A model generated the notes under the pieces. The model saw nothing but the letters and a program-made list of their open reading frames with translations, searched no databases and was not told where the DNA came from. Below, in pieces: positions 1 to 9,808 of a DNA stretch of 59,831 nt. The stretch is from Nitrospira sp. CG24C (GTDB taxonomy: Bacteria; Nitrospirota; Nitrospiria; Nitrospirales; Nitrospiraceae), in assembly GCA_002869885.2 (NCBI GenBank), contig NEWR02000010.1, forward strand, positions 1 through 59,831. The letters are read 5' to 3'. The position numbers were made by a program, and so were the translations under genes. Numbering within the stretch: position 1 is the first letter of the stretch; each line of letters opens with the position of its first letter.

Positions 1-356
1 AGCATGGCGATCGTGGAGCTGACGTAGATGACACCGGCATACTTCCCCGTGGTGGCGCCTCCGAGCTGCCGTGCCCACTTATATGCGCCCCCCGCTATCG
101 GAATCTGCGAGGATAACTCAGCGTAGACGGTAGCCACCAACATCTGCATCACCAGACAGAGCGCCAGCGCGCCAAACCAACCACCCCCCGTCACCACCGT
201 CTGGACGCCAATGATGGCATAGAGCCCCGCCACTGGTGAAACAGTCGCGAAGCCGATGGTCAGGCTATTCCAGAGAGTCAGGCTGCGGTTCAACGAGCCG
301 GCAGCAGCCAAGTTGGTTGTAGGGGAAAGACTATCTCGATGTGCTTCGGTTGGCAT
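1..356 (-). CDS. APC-family amino acid permease, N-terminal part (gene runs off the window)
   Basis: The reading frame starts at ATG 354-356 and is open to the left edge, giving about 118 residues. After a polar N-terminus of about 25 residues come hydrophobic stretches with the APC-superfamily pattern: the first helix contains GFATVSPVAGLYAIIG, and a later stretch, AELSSQIPIAGGAYKWAR, matches the conserved loop after the second helix. Such proteins import amino acids, polyamines or GABA across the inner membrane by proton symport or antiport. The substrate cannot be read from this fragment. The upstream side holds only repeats, so the gene probably has its own promoter. Confidence 0.8.
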   Translation of the reverse strand, partial: MPTEAHRDSLSPTTNLAAAGSLNRSLTLWNSLTIGFATVSPVAGLYAIIGVQTVVTGGGWFGALALCLVMQMLVATVYAELSSQIPIAGGAYKWARQLGGATTGKYAGVIYVSSTIAM

Positions 357-514
357 AACGTCCTGCACTGATAATGCAGTAAGTGATCTTGATTTGGTAT
401 GGAAAAATAAATGGGCGGGCTGCCTTTACTACTAGCAAGACGGGCACCTGCTACTTCCCTCGCATTCTTCCTCGCTTGCTGCCTCCTCATCAGGGATGGA
501 GGCTGATTGATCTT

Positions 515-646
515 CCACTGCGCGCGACTCATCGAAAGGTCAAGGCTAAGATCGAGAATGCGCTGGGGCAGATTCATCGTTGCTCAACCTGAGCCTCAAC
601 CTTAACCTTTTCTGTATTAAGACTGCGCGTTGCGCGAGCACAGAGA
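515..646. repeat. Degenerate variable-arm element interrupted by an AAGG-word hairpin
   Basis: The left part has CCACTGCGCGCG, like the start of the core in the complete elements. The right part (621-646) has GACTGCGCGTTGCGCGAGCA, close to the second core half at 16550-16567. Between them lies a separate hairpin whose arms are AAAGGTCAAGGCTAAG (535-550) and its near-complement at 594-610. Convincing outer arms are not visible. The nested reading is an inference from these halves. Confidence 0.4.
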
Positions 647-691
647 CTATCCCAATGGCCCTGCCTGCTCCTGTTCTTTCACCCTCTTCTC

Positions 692-789
692 GGGAGGGTA
701 GTCTGGTTGATCCTCGATTGCGCGCGTCGAACGAGCACATTCCTATCGTGCGCGTTCCGCGAGTAGGAGGACGACCAGACTACCCTCCC
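692..789. repeat. Variable-arm/conserved-core hairpin, copy A
   Basis: The outer arms GGGAGGGTAGTCTGGT (692-707) and ACCAGACTACCCTCCC (774-789) are exact complements, and the pairing continues inward with mismatches. The core holds GAACGAGCAC and GTGCGCGTTC, which pair with each other. It ends 43 bases before the dnaE start, so it lies in or next to the dnaE leader. Confidence 0.85.
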
Positions 790-832
790 CATCTTGTTTG
801 ACTTCCCCTTCCCCTCCCTCCTAAAATCCTGC

Positions 833-3800
833 ATGTCGTCCTCCTTCGTGCATCTCCATCTCCATACCCAATTCAGTCTGCTCGATGGCGCAAACCAAAT
901 TGAGCCGCTCGTCCAACAAATTAAATCCTTCGGCCAGCCGGCTGTGGCCATGACCGACCACGGCAACATGTTCGGGGCCATCGAATTCTACCGCAAAGCC
1001 AAAGACGCAGGCATCAAGCCCATCATCGGCTGCGAAGCCTATATGGCGCCAGGTAGTCGCTTAGCGGCCAAAGACAGCGGCCTCGCCAACAATGACTACT
1101 ATCACCTGATTCTCCTGGCTCGAAATCTGACCGGCTATCAGAATCTGATCAAGCTTGTCAGTAAAGCATACCTTGAAGGATTCTACTATAAACCACGGAT
1201 GGATAAGGAAATACTTAAAGATCACCACGAGGGGTTGATTGCCCTCTCTGGCTGCTTGAGTGGCGAGATCCCGTACCTCATCGGTCAAAAAGATATGGCC
1301 GGCGCCATGGCTGTAGCTGGAGAGTTTCAAGAAATCTTCGGGAAGGAACATTTCTACCTGGAGGTGCAGGCGAACGGGTTAGACCACCAGCGAGTGGCGA
1401 ATAGCGGTCTACTCGAGATCGCCAAGACAATGGACATTCCCTTGGTCGGCACCAACGATTGCCATTATCTTAAAAAGGAAGATTTCCGCCCGCACGAACT
1501 GATGCTCTGCCTGCAAACCGGCAAGACGATCAGCGACCCGAATCGCATGAAGTTCGATACGGATCAGCTTTATGTGAAATCAACGGAGGAAGTCACGTCT
1601 GCCTTTATCGAATTCCCCAATGCCGTCGCCAATACCTGCCGGATTGCCGACAACTGCGACCTCCAACTGGCCCTGAACAAGACGCATCTTCCGCAGTACA
1701 CAGTGCCTGAAAGATTCACGCGGGAAACCTATCTGGAGCGCCTGGCGTTGGAGGGATTGGCGGCCCGACTACAAGAACGGCCTAGCCAGATATTGCCCGC
1801 TGCCTATGAGCTGCGCCTGCGTGAGGAGCTGACGATCATCTGCTCGATGGGGTTCGCCGGCTATTTCCTCATCGTGTGGGACATCATCAAGTTTGCCCGC
1901 TCGCGCCATATTCCGGTCGGGCCCGGCCGAGGCTCCGCCGCCGGGAGTCTCGTCGCCTACGCGCTGCGTATCACGGACCTGGATCCACTTGTCTACACAC
2001 TCCTATTCGAACGGTTCCTGAATCCCGAGCGCGTGTCTCTCCCCGATATCGACATGGACTTCTGCATGGAACGCCGGGGTGAGGTCATCAACTACGTGGT
2101 CGACAAGTACGGCAAGGACCACGTGGCCCAGATCATTACCTTCGGGACACTCGGAGCGAAGGCCGCGATCCGGGACGTGGGCCGCGTGCTGGAGATTCCC
2201 TATGCCGAAGTCGATCGCGTGGCCAAGCTTGTCCCGAATCAGCTCAACGTCACGCTCCAACAGGCAATCGACCAGGAACCGAAACTGCGTGATCTTATTG
2301 AAACCGATACGCGAGTGAAAGAGCTGATGGGCATCGCCCGCTCCCTCGAAGGGCTGGCCCGCCATGCCTCGACCCACGCAGCCGGCGTGGTGATTTCAGA
2401 AGGTCCGCTTACGGACCACGTGCCGCTCTACAAAGGGGCCAACGACGAAATCGTGACCCAATATTCGATGGGAGACGTCGAAAAGATCGGGCTCGTCAAA
2501 TTCGATTTCCTTGGCCTCAAAACCCTCACGATGATCAAACGCGCCGAGACTCTGATCAATGAGAGGAATCCCGGCAATCCACCCTTAGTCATGGAGCAGA
2601 TGCCGTTCGACGACCCCAAGACCTTCGCCCTCCTCTCTTCAGGGAAGACGATCGGCCTCTTCCAGCTGGAAAGCTCAGGGATGCGCGACCTCCTGACCGG
2701 CCTGAAGCCGGACCGATTCGAGGACATCATCGCCATCATCGCGCTCTACCGCCCTGGCCCGATGGATCTGATCCCCGACTTCATTAAACGCAAACAAGGC
2801 AAAATCCCGATCGCCTACGAAGTGCCTGAACTCGAGCCGATCCTGAAGGACACCTACGGGGTCATCGTCTATCAGGAACAGGTGATGGCGATCGCCAACA
2901 AAGTGGCAGGCTTCTCGCTTGGCCAAGCGGACATCCTTCGCCGTGCCATGGGCAAAAAGAAACCGGAGGAGATGGAGAAGCTGCGCGCGCAGTTCCTGGC
3001 CGGCGCCAAGACGAATAAGATTCCCGACAAGAAAGCTGAAAAACTCTACGAACTGATCCAGAAGTTTGCCGGTTACGGGTTCAACAAGTCCCACGCTGCG
3101 GCCTATGCCGTCGTCTGCTATCAGACCGGCTATCTGAAGGCGCACTATCCAACTGAGTTCATGGCCGCCCTCATGACCACCGACATGGGCAACGCCGACA
3201 AGATCGTCGGCTACTTCGGGGAATGCCGCGACCTGAACATCAAGGTCCTGCCTCCGGACGTGAACGAAAGCCATAAGAACTTTACCGTGGTGGACCATGC
3301 CATCCGGTTCGGCCTGGCTGCTATCAAGAATGTCGGCGAAGGCGCCGTCGAATCCATTATCGAGATCAGGAATGAAACCGGCCCCTTCAAGTCCTTCTTT
3401 GAGTTCTGTCGCCGCGTCGATCTCCACAAAGTGAACAAGCGCATGCTTGAAGGGCTGATCAAGACCGGGGCATTCGACTCAACCGGCGCGAAACGCTCTC
3501 AACTAGCCGCGGTTCTGGATCAAGCCGTCGAGGACGGGGCGGCTGCCCAGCGTGAACGGGAGCTAGGACAGACCAATATTTTCGGTGACGAGTTGCACGG
3601 ATCGGACTCGACGGAACATCCGGCCACGCCGTTACCCAATATTCCTGAATGGGACCAAAGCGAGCGGTTAAAGCAGGAACGGGAACTGACCGGCTTCTAC
3701 ATTTCCTCTCACCCGTTGGCGCGCTATGAGGCCACCATACAAGCGCTCGCCACAGCCACAACCATCGGCCTGTCGGAATTATCGGACGGTCGGGATGTGA

Positions 3801-4291
3801 AACTCTGCGGCATCGTCACGACGGTCAAGAGCATGCTGACCAAGAAGGGCGACCGGATGGCCTATCTCACACTGGAAGACCTCCAGGGCGTGGTCGAGGT
3901 CATCGTCTTTCCGGATCTCTACAAACAGGCTGCAGACTTGATTGTACCGGAACGCCTCGTCCGCATCACCGGTACGATAGACCGTGGCGACAAAGGCATG
4001 AAGATTCGGGGGAGCAAGATCGAACCGCTCGCCGAGGTGCAAGCGCAAGCAATCAAGCGGGTCTACATTCGATTGACCGATCGGCCCGGCATGGCGGAAG
4101 AGTTACCCCGCCTTCGGGAGGTCTTTCTACGCCACCCAGGAAGCACCACCGTCGCGCTGACAGTGCGAATGGATTCGTCCCTGGAAGCCGAGACGGCCCC
4201 CCTCCCCCGCCTGACCGTCACCCCCAGCGAACGATTGGTGGCAGATGTTGAAGAATTGTTAGGCAAAGGGGCTGTTTTTCTGCTATCCTGA
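833..4291 (+). CDS. dnaE: DNA polymerase III alpha subunit
   Basis: This is the catalytic subunit of the replicative DNA polymerase, 1152 residues, a normal length for DnaE. The N-terminal PHP domain opens with VHLHLHTQFSLLDG. The polymerase active-site loop contains SLPDIDMDFC, with the catalytic aspartates. The helix-hairpin-helix region (GYGFNKSHAAAYA) and a C-terminal OB fold (KLCGIVTTVKSMLTKKGDRM) follow. I chose ATG 833, immediately before the PHP motif; a TTG 39 bases upstream is in frame but adds residues unlike the family. No Shine-Dalgarno is visible because the leader is pyrimidine-rich. A GT/CA hairpin follows the stop, then accA on the same strand. Confidence 0.97.
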   Translation: MSSSFVHLHLHTQFSLLDGANQIEPLVQQIKSFGQPAVAMTDHGNMFGAIEFYRKAKDAGIKPIIGCEAYMAPGSRLAAKDSGLANNDYYHLILLARNLTGYQNLIKLVSKAYLEGFYYKPRMDKEILKDHHEGLIALSGCLSGEIPYLIGQKDMAGAMAVAGEFQEIFGKEHFYLEVQANGLDHQRVANSGLLEIAKTMDIPLVGTNDCHYLKKEDFRPHELMLCLQTGKTISDPNRMKFDTDQLYVKSTEEVTSAFIEFPNAVANTCRIADNCDLQLALNKTHLPQYTVPERFTRETYLERLALEGLAARLQERPSQILPAAYELRLREELTIICSMGFAGYFLIVWDIIKFARSRHIPVGPGRGSAAGSLVAYALRITDLDPLVYTLLFERFLNPERVSLPDIDMDFCMERRGEVINYVVDKYGKDHVAQIITFGTLGAKAAIRDVGRVLEIPYAEVDRVAKLVPNQLNVTLQQAIDQEPKLRDLIETDTRVKELMGIARSLEGLARHASTHAAGVVISEGPLTDHVPLYKGANDEIVTQYSMGDVEKIGLVKFDFLGLKTLTMIKRAETLINERNPGNPPLVMEQMPFDDPKTFALLSSGKTIGLFQLESSGMRDLLTGLKPDRFEDIIAIIALYRPGPMDLIPDFIKRKQGKIPIAYEVPELEPILKDTYGVIVYQEQVMAIANKVAGFSLGQADILRRAMGKKKPEEMEKLRAQFLAGAKTNKIPDKKAEKLYELIQKFAGYGFNKSHAAAYAVVCYQTGYLKAHYPTEFMAALMTTDMGNADKIVGYFGECRDLNIKVLPPDVNESHKNFTVVDHAIRFGLAAIKNVGEGAVESIIEIRNETGPFKSFFEFCRRVDLHKVNKRMLEGLIKTGAFDSTGAKRSQLAAVLDQAVEDGAAAQRERELGQTNIFGDELHGSDSTEHPATPLPNIPEWDQSERLKQERELTGFYISSHPLARYEATIQALATATTIGLSELSDGRDVKLCGIVTTVKSMLTKKGDRMAYLTLEDLQGVVEVIVFPDLYKQAADLIVPERLVRITGTIDRGDKGMKIRGSKIEPLAEVQAQAIKRVYIRLTDRPGMAEELPRLREVFLRHPGSTTVALTVRMDSSLEAETAPLPRLTVTPSERLVADVEELLGKGAVFLLS

Positions 4292-4314
4292 CACCTCATT
4301 CAAGACCGTTAGTT

Positions 4315-4395
4315 GGTTCTTTTTGTTTGTTTAGTTTAATTGGTTGAACGAAATTAACCAGATGAACTAAATCAACCAGATAAACAAAACAAACC
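4315..4395. repeat. GT/CA hairpin, copy 1
   Basis: The left arm is made of GGTT/GTTTG words and the right arm of AACC/CAAAC words, about 35 bases each, around the turn GAACGAAATT. It begins 24 bases after the dnaE stop and ends 8 bases before the accA start, so its right arm is the accA leader. Confidence 0.9.
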
Positions 4396-4403
4396 AGTTC
4401 ACT

Positions 4404-5372
4404 ATGCGCGACTACCTCGAATTTGAAAAACCGATCCGCGAGATCGAAGAAAAGATCGAAAAACTGGCAGCCGTGCCTGCCGGGAAATCGGCTCCCCAGG
4501 ACGAGATCCGCAAGCTGCGGATGAAACTGGCCCAAGTCGAACAGACACTCTACAGCAAGCTGAACCCTTGGCAACGCACGCAACTCGCCCGGCATCCCCA
4601 ACGGCCCAGTACCCTCGACTACATCAGTTACCTCTTCAGGGACTTTCTTGAGCTCCACGGGGACCGCTCGTTCGGCGACGATCGTGCCATTGTCGGAGGC
4701 TTCGCTCGATTCAACGACCGGTCGATCATGATTATCGGCCATCAAAAAGGGAAGACACTCAAAGAACGGATGCAGCGAAACTTTGGCATGCCGAACCCCG
4801 AAGGCTATCGCAAAGCCCTGCGTCTCATGAGGATGGCCGAGAAGTTTGGCCGTCCGGTCGTGACCTTTATCGACACGCCAGGCGCCTACCCAGGCATCGG
4901 CGCAGAAGAGCGCGGCCAGGCTGAAGCCATTGCCCGTAATTTGTATGTGATGTCCCGTCTCGCCGTGCCGATTATTTCTATCGTCATCGGTGAAGGCGGC
5001 AGCGGTGGGGCACTCGCACTAGGTGTCTCGGATCGTGTCCTCATGTTGGAACATGCTGTCTATTCGGTGATTTCACCGGAAGGCTGCGCCGCCATCCTGT
5101 GGGACGATCCAGCAAAAGTTCCCGATGCTGCTTCTGCCCTGAAGATGACCGCGAAAGACCTGGTCGACCTCCGTATCGCCGATGAAGTCATTCCTGAACC
5201 GCTCGGCGGCGCCCATCGGGATCTCAATGCCATCACCGATCGAGTGGCCAAATCTCTCAGCAACCAACTTTCCCAACTCAACGACCTCCCCCTCGCTCAA
5301 TTGCTAGCTCAACGCGACCAGAAATACCGATCCATCGGAGCCGTCAACGGCCTGGTCGCCACGCCTCAATAG
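4404..5372 (+). CDS. accA: Acetyl-CoA carboxylase carboxyltransferase subunit alpha
   Basis: AccA forms, with AccD, the carboxyltransferase that moves the carboxyl group from biotin to acetyl-CoA, giving malonyl-CoA for fatty acid synthesis in the cytoplasm. The protein is 322 residues, the usual size. An N-terminal coiled coil (FEKPIREIEEKIEKL) is followed by the crotonase-like fold. Family landmarks include LHGDRSFGDD, FIDTPGAYPGIGAEERGQ and VIGEGGSGGALALG, the last forming the oxyanion region. The start ATG 4404 lacks a clear Shine-Dalgarno; the preceding bases are the right arm of a GT/CA hairpin. No other acc gene is nearby. Confidence 0.97.
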   Translation: MRDYLEFEKPIREIEEKIEKLAAVPAGKSAPQDEIRKLRMKLAQVEQTLYSKLNPWQRTQLARHPQRPSTLDYISYLFRDFLELHGDRSFGDDRAIVGGFARFNDRSIMIIGHQKGKTLKERMQRNFGMPNPEGYRKALRLMRMAEKFGRPVVTFIDTPGAYPGIGAEERGQAEAIARNLYVMSRLAVPIISIVIGEGGSGGALALGVSDRVLMLEHAVYSVISPEGCAAILWDDPAKVPDAASALKMTAKDLVDLRIADEVIPEPLGGAHRDLNAITDRVAKSLSNQLSQLNDLPLAQLLAQRDQKYRSIGAVNGLVATPQ

Positions 5373-5613
5373 ATGTCTCCCTGCATGTGAAGCGTCGTTC
5401 GTGAAGCGCAACACACATAAGACCGCGTGACAGGCGCACTCCGAAGACTGAAGGTCAGTCTGACAATTCCCCATTCATCATTTCGCATTCAACACTCCCC
5501 ATGCGTTTCGCGGAAATATGGTCGATACTTTCTGCTTTATGTTTGTCTGGAGAGAGGTGCTTTGATAGACTTTCTCACATTATCTAATTCGTGGCTTTCG
5601 ACTGCACCCATCG

Positions 5614-8277
5614 ATGGCCAGCGCTGTATCAGTCTATGAGGATCACGCCGTGGGCTCCCAACGAAAGCTTGTGAAAAAGCCGGTCGCCTTGAAGACCGGC
5701 GCCAAAATTACCAGCCCAGTGCCGACCCGTCGAAGAAAATCGCCATCCCCCCTGCCACCCAAGCAGGGAAAGGTGTCAGGAACCATTTCTGCCGATGCAA
5801 TGGTTCCTGACACCCTTCTTGCTTCTCGTCTATCAAGGAATGTCAGCAATCAGAAAGAACACCCCCCCCAAGCCACGCGCCGCGACATCGCCTCCATGTC
5901 GGCAAAAGGCCCGCATCAGCTCGTGCACAAATTGCAAGCCCTTCAGATAGAGCTGGGAACACGGAATGAAGAGCTTCAGCGAGCCCAACGGGAACTCAAA
6001 GCAGTTCGCAATCGCAATGTAGACCTCTACGATTATTCCCCTGCCGGCTATCTCACACTGGATACTGAGGGCAAGATTGTGGAAGCCAATCTGACCGCAG
6101 GGACCATCCTCGACATCAATCGAAAGCTGCTGATCGGACAACCACTGGCTCATTTCATTGCACAGGATGATCAAGAAATCTTCCGCCTACATTGGCAGAA
6201 AGTCTTGAAAAGTGAGATGCGTCACCGCTGCGAGGTTCAGCTTCGGAAAGTGGCCGAGGCTGTGCGCTTTGTTACTATCGAAAGCAGTACGGCGCAGGAT
6301 GAGTCCGGACACACCACCCGTTGGCGGACGATGTTGCACGACATTACCGAACACAGGCAGGCGGCAGAGACAATCGCTCAACTGGCTGAACGTCTGGACC
6401 TGGCGACCAGGGCAGCGCAAATCGGAGTGTGGGATTGGAATATCCAGAGGAACGAACTGCACTGGGATGACCGAATGTTCACCTTGTACGGCATGAAGAA
6501 AAAACACTTTGGCGGCGACTACAGCGCCGGGCTATCTGGCGTGCATCCTGCCGATCGGGCGCGGTGCGATGAGGCGGTTCAACAGGCTTTACGTATGGAA
6601 AAGGCGTACGACATTGAATTTCGTGTTCGCTGGCCCAGTGGCACGATTCGCGTCATCAAGGCCAACGGGCAAGTAATCTGGGGAACGGATGGTACGCCGC
6701 TGCGAATGACAGGTGTGAATTACGACATCACCGATCGCAAACAGGCGGAGGACGCGCTACAGTCAACGAAGGAACAACTCCAGCAATCCCTGATCGCATC
6801 CAATACCGGGCTGTGGGATTGGAATACCGACACGGATGAGGTGTCCTTCTCCAAGGAGTGGAAATCTCAACTTGGCTATGGAGAAGAGGAACTGGCGAAC
6901 GAGTTTGAGACCTGGACAACGCTCCTGCACGCCGAAGATCGGGATCGCGCCATCGCCTATGTCCGAGCCTATCTTGATAACCCTGTCGGTAACTATCAGC
7001 AGGAGTTCCGTCTGAGACACAAGAACGGATCGTACCGGTGGATTGCCGCAGTCGCCTCGTTTATGGTCGAGACGGCCGGCCGGAAAGTCCATCTATTGGG
7101 GGCACATACGGATATCACGGAACGCAAACAACTGGAGGCCCAATTTCGGCAGGCTCAAAAGATGGAAGCAGTCGGTCGCTTCTCGGCTGCGGTGGCGCAT
7201 GACTTCAACAATCTACTCACCGTCATCAACGGGTACAGCAAGATGCTCACCGATCGGCTGCCTTCTGAAGATCCCAGACATAAGATGGCGGCAGAGACCC
7301 TGGCTGCGGGTCAACGAGCCGGTGCGCTGACCGGACAATTGCTCGCCTTCAGCCGCCGACAAGTCCTCAAGCTGGAGCCGATCAACCTCAACGATTCGAT
7401 CCAGTCAATCAGCTCGATGCTTAGCCGGTTACTAGGCGAAGACGTCACACTGATACTGGACCTTGCGCCGAGTCTCTGGTCGGTCGGCGCCGACAAAGGA
7501 CAATTCGATCAAGTGGTGATGAATTTAGCGGTTAATGCCAGGGACGCGATGCCGAATGGCGGTGAATTGACGATCAGCACACACCATGCCCTGTTCACGC
7601 CGGAGACGCCAGACCCCCATGGGATTATGCCCTCAGGGCACTACGTGGAGCTGAGTATCCGCGACACAGGCCAGGGGATGAACCCTGAAACGATGGCGCA
7701 TATTTTTGAACCATTTTTTACGACCAAAGAGCTGGGTAAAGGAACCGGCCTGGGACTGGCAACGGTATACGGAATCGTCAAGCAAAGCCAGGGCTATATC
7801 TTTGTCGACAGCGCGCCAGATCAAGGGACCACCTTCCACCTCTATTACCCACGCGTGTCGGCGGCCCCGATTGTGGCCGAGACCAAGCCAGTCGTTCCTA
7901 CGAGAGGCTCGGAGACCCTGCTCGTTGTCGAGGACCAGGATTCAGTCCGTTCCCTTATCGTCGGAATCCTGATGCGGGAGGGGTACCGCGTCATTGAAGC
8001 GGCAAAAGTGGAAGATGCCTTACGAGTAGCAGCTTCATTGCCTGAGCCGATCCAGGCTTTGGTGACCGACATCGTCATGCCACAGATATCCGGTCACGTC
8101 CTTGCGAAACGACTGAGACTAGTCTGGCCAGACCTTCGAGTGCTCTTCATGTCCGGCCATAGCGATCTCGCACAGCCGGACCTTTCTGAAGAGCCGAGAA
8201 CCGCCTACATTCAAAAACCGTTCTTGCCCAAGGATCTGGCCGCGCGTTTGCGCGAGATTTTAGACAAGGCGATCTGA
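5614..8277 (+). CDS. Cytosolic PAS hybrid sensor histidine kinase with C-terminal receiver
   Basis: The 887-residue protein has no membrane segment. After a basic, low-complexity N-terminus and a short coiled coil come three PAS-type sensor domains (about residues 135-250, 260-375 and 385-505; the last two begin GVWDWN and GLWDWN). The HisKA dimerisation box has the phosphorylated histidine at about residue 529 ([10 protein letters not shown]). The ATPase domain shows [20 protein letters not shown] and [11 protein letters not shown]. The receiver carries the phosphoacceptor Asp at about residue 819 (VTDIVMP). It presumably passes phosphate to an unlinked HPt or regulator; the signal is unknown. 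A 16-bp-arm palindrome is translated in the N-terminal linker. The exact start is uncertain. Confidence 0.9.
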   Translation: MASAVSVYEDHAVGSQRKLVKKPVALKTGAKITSPVPTRRRKSPSPLPPKQGKVSGTISADAMVPDTLLASRLSRNVSNQKEHPPQATRRDIASMSAKGPHQLVHKLQALQIELGTRNEELQRAQRELKAVRNRNVDLYDYSPAGYLTLDTEGKIVEANLTAGTILDINRKLLIGQPLAHFIAQDDQEIFRLHWQKVLKSEMRHRCEVQLRKVAEAVRFVTIESSTAQDESGHTTRWRTMLHDITEHRQAAETIAQLAERLDLATRAAQIGVWDWNIQRNELHWDDRMFTLYGMKKKHFGGDYSAGLSGVHPADRARCDEAVQQALRMEKAYDIEFRVRWPSGTIRVIKANGQVIWGTDGTPLRMTGVNYDITDRKQAEDALQSTKEQLQQSLIASNTGLWDWNTDTDEVSFSKEWKSQLGYGEEELANEFETWTTLLHAEDRDRAIAYVRAYLDNPVGNYQQEFRLRHKNGSYRWIAAVASFMVETAGRKVHLLGAHTDITERKQLEAQFRQAQKMEAVGRFSAAVAHDFNNLLTVINGYSKMLTDRLPSEDPRHKMAAETLAAGQRAGALTGQLLAFSRRQVLKLEPINLNDSIQSISSMLSRLLGEDVTLILDLAPSLWSVGADKGQFDQVVMNLAVNARDAMPNGGELTISTHHALFTPETPDPHGIMPSGHYVELSIRDTGQGMNPETMAHIFEPFFTTKELGKGTGLGLATVYGIVKQSQGYIFVDSAPDQGTTFHLYYPRVSAAPIVAETKPVVPTRGSETLLVVEDQDSVRSLIVGILMREGYRVIEAAKVEDALRVAASLPEPIQALVTDIVMPQISGHVLAKRLRLVWPDLRVLFMSGHSDLAQPDLSEEPRTAYIQKPFLPKDLAARLREILDKAI
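5770..5816. repeat. REP-like palindrome inside a coding region
   Basis: GGTGTCAGGAACCATT (5772-5787) and AATGGTTCCTGACACC (5799-5814) are perfect inverted arms around an 11-base spacer. The element lies in frame near the 5' end of the kinase gene and is translated into a linker between the basic N-terminus and the coiled coil. It resembles REP palindromes mobilised by RAYT-type transposases, though no such transposase is in the window. Confidence 0.8.
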
Positions 8278-8336
8278 GTGGGAGGCCGAAGGTCGGAATT
8301 CCGTACACTTCAGCCTTACCCCTTTCAGCCTAGTAT

Positions 8337-9566
8337 TCAGCCTTCCACGCGTTTGGTAAGCCACGAAACCGCTCCGGCGCCAGCTAAGTGACCAGTGGCA
8401 AAGCAAGCCGTGAGCAAATAGCCTCCGGTCGGCGCCTCCCAATCCAACATTTCTCCCGCGCAGAAGACACCCGGCAGCGTACGGACCATCAAGCGTTCAT
8501 CGAGCGCTTCAAAAGAAACGCCGCCGGCCGTGCTGATCGCTTCCTCCAAGGGACGCGGTGCGATGAGTCGCAGCGGCAACGATTTGATTGCGGAAGCCAG
8601 CCGAGCCGGCTCTGCAAAGTCCTCTTTTGAAACCACTTCACGCAACAGCCCGGCCTTCACGCCTTCGATATGGGCCTGCCGCTGGAGATGCGTCGCCATG
8701 GTGCGCTTGCCGCGCGGTCGCGATAAGTCGTGAGTCAGCCGTGGCACGTCGCGATCGGGCGCCAGGTCGAGGCGCAATGTGGCCGTTCCTTTTGCCAGAA
8801 TCTCATCGCGAAAAGCGGCAGACACCGTGTAGATCACACCGCCTTCAACGCCGGTCTCCGTGATCACGAATTCCCCCGGATGCCAGGACTCAGAGCCGGA
8901 TTCATTCCGCATCACAATGGCCACTGACTTGACCGGATGCCCGGCAAACTTAGTCCGAAAATGCTCGCTCCAGCCCACATCGAATCCGCAGTTCGCCGGC
9001 TGTAACGGCGCAATGTGAATCCCACGTCCTGCCAACAACAACACCCACGAAGCATCAGAGCCGAGCTTCGGCCAACTGCCGCCGCCAAGCGCCAACACCA
9101 TTGCATCGGCCTGGACAGAGCGGTTTCCATCCGGTGTGATAAAGCGCAGAGCACCCTGCACGTCCCAGCCAATCCACCGATGGCGAACATGGAATCGGAC
9201 GCCGCTCTTCCGTAACCGGCGGAGCCACGCGCGCAGCAGCGGCGCCGCCTTCAAATCGTTGGAAAACACACGACCGGAAGAGCCGACAAATGTTTCAATG
9301 CCGAGTCCCTTCGCCCAGGCTCGGAGCACATCGGGCCCGAACGGTGCAAGCAGCGGCGCGATCTGCGCGCGACGCGCCCCATAGCGTAAGAGAAATTTCT
9401 CAGGCGGTTCCGAGTGCGTGAGGTTCAGGCCGCCTTTCCCCGCCAGGAGAAACTTGCGGCCGACCGACGCCGTGGCATCGTAGAGATCGACCTGCGCGCC
9501 GGCGGCACTTGCTGCCTCCGCGGCCATGAGCCCTGCCGGTCCTCCACCGATTATGGCAATGTTCAT
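8337..9566 (-). CDS. NAD(P)/FAD-dependent flavoprotein, HI0933/TIGR03862-like
   Basis: The 409-residue protein opens with a classic FAD-binding Rossmann motif (IAIIGGGPAGLMAAEAA), followed by SVGRKFLLAGKGGLNLTHSE, a signature of the HI0933/BaiN-like flavoproteins. A second FAD contact near the C-terminus (GVFCAGEMLDWEAPTGGYLL) completes the fold. The length matches the TIGR03862 branch. These are predicted cytosolic oxidoreductases; the physiological substrate is not established. The gene converges with the kinase gene, separated by 59 bases containing GAAGG/CCTTC words. It is divergent from the small gene at 9809, and the space between holds a TATAGC-word hairpin. Confidence 0.88.
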   Translation of the reverse strand: MNIAIIGGGPAGLMAAEAASAAGAQVDLYDATASVGRKFLLAGKGGLNLTHSEPPEKFLLRYGARRAQIAPLLAPFGPDVLRAWAKGLGIETFVGSSGRVFSNDLKAAPLLRAWLRRLRKSGVRFHVRHRWIGWDVQGALRFITPDGNRSVQADAMVLALGGGSWPKLGSDASWVLLLAGRGIHIAPLQPANCGFDVGWSEHFRTKFAGHPVKSVAIVMRNESGSESWHPGEFVITETGVEGGVIYTVSAAFRDEILAKGTATLRLDLAPDRDVPRLTHDLSRPRGKRTMATHLQRQAHIEGVKAGLLREVVSKEDFAEPARLASAIKSLPLRLIAPRPLEEAISTAGGVSFEALDERLMVRTLPGVFCAGEMLDWEAPTGGYLLTACFATGHLAGAGAVSWLTKRVEG

Positions 9567-9604
9567 TGGTCTCTCATTCCGTGAAGTGTATCTCGTCCTA
9601 AGAA

Positions 9605-9708
9605 AAGAGCCTATAGCATTAGCTTATGGCCTGGGACCGGAGAGGGAATCGAGAATAGCACATGCCTCTGATCCGATTACATGCTATAGGCCATACGCTA
9701 TACGCTCT
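9605..9708. repeat. Short-word hairpin, TATAGC type
   Basis: The left arm reads AGAGCCTATAGCATTAGC and continues with TTATGGCCT. The complement of the right arm (9681-9708) reads AGAGCGTATAGCGTATGGCC. The arms are imperfect complements made of TATAGC and TATGGCC words around a central stretch of about 45 bases. It lies between the divergent flavoprotein gene and the gene at 9809. Confidence 0.65.
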
Positions 9709-9808
9709 TCTCCGTAAAAATATGCTTCACCTGGAACGCGCTTCAATGCGTTTTCGCCACAGACTGCCATGAATAATACGCTCAAACAGGCTATACTCTC
9801 GTCCAACG

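Larger units (their letters stand above)
357..832. other. Intergenic stretch holding nested hairpin repeats
   Basis: This stretch separates the divergent permease and dnaE. No convincing gene is visible. It holds a hairpin with AAGG-type arms (535-550 pairing with 591-610), two half-copies of the conserved core seen in the variable-arm elements (515-526 and 621-646), and one complete element at 692-789. Promoters for both flanking genes must lie here but cannot be placed with confidence. Confidence 0.7.

Noticed and set aside
2675..3427. 250-codon open frame on the minus strand inside dnaE
   Set aside because: It is opposite to conserved dnaE motifs and shows no family signature; taken as a shadow of codon usage.
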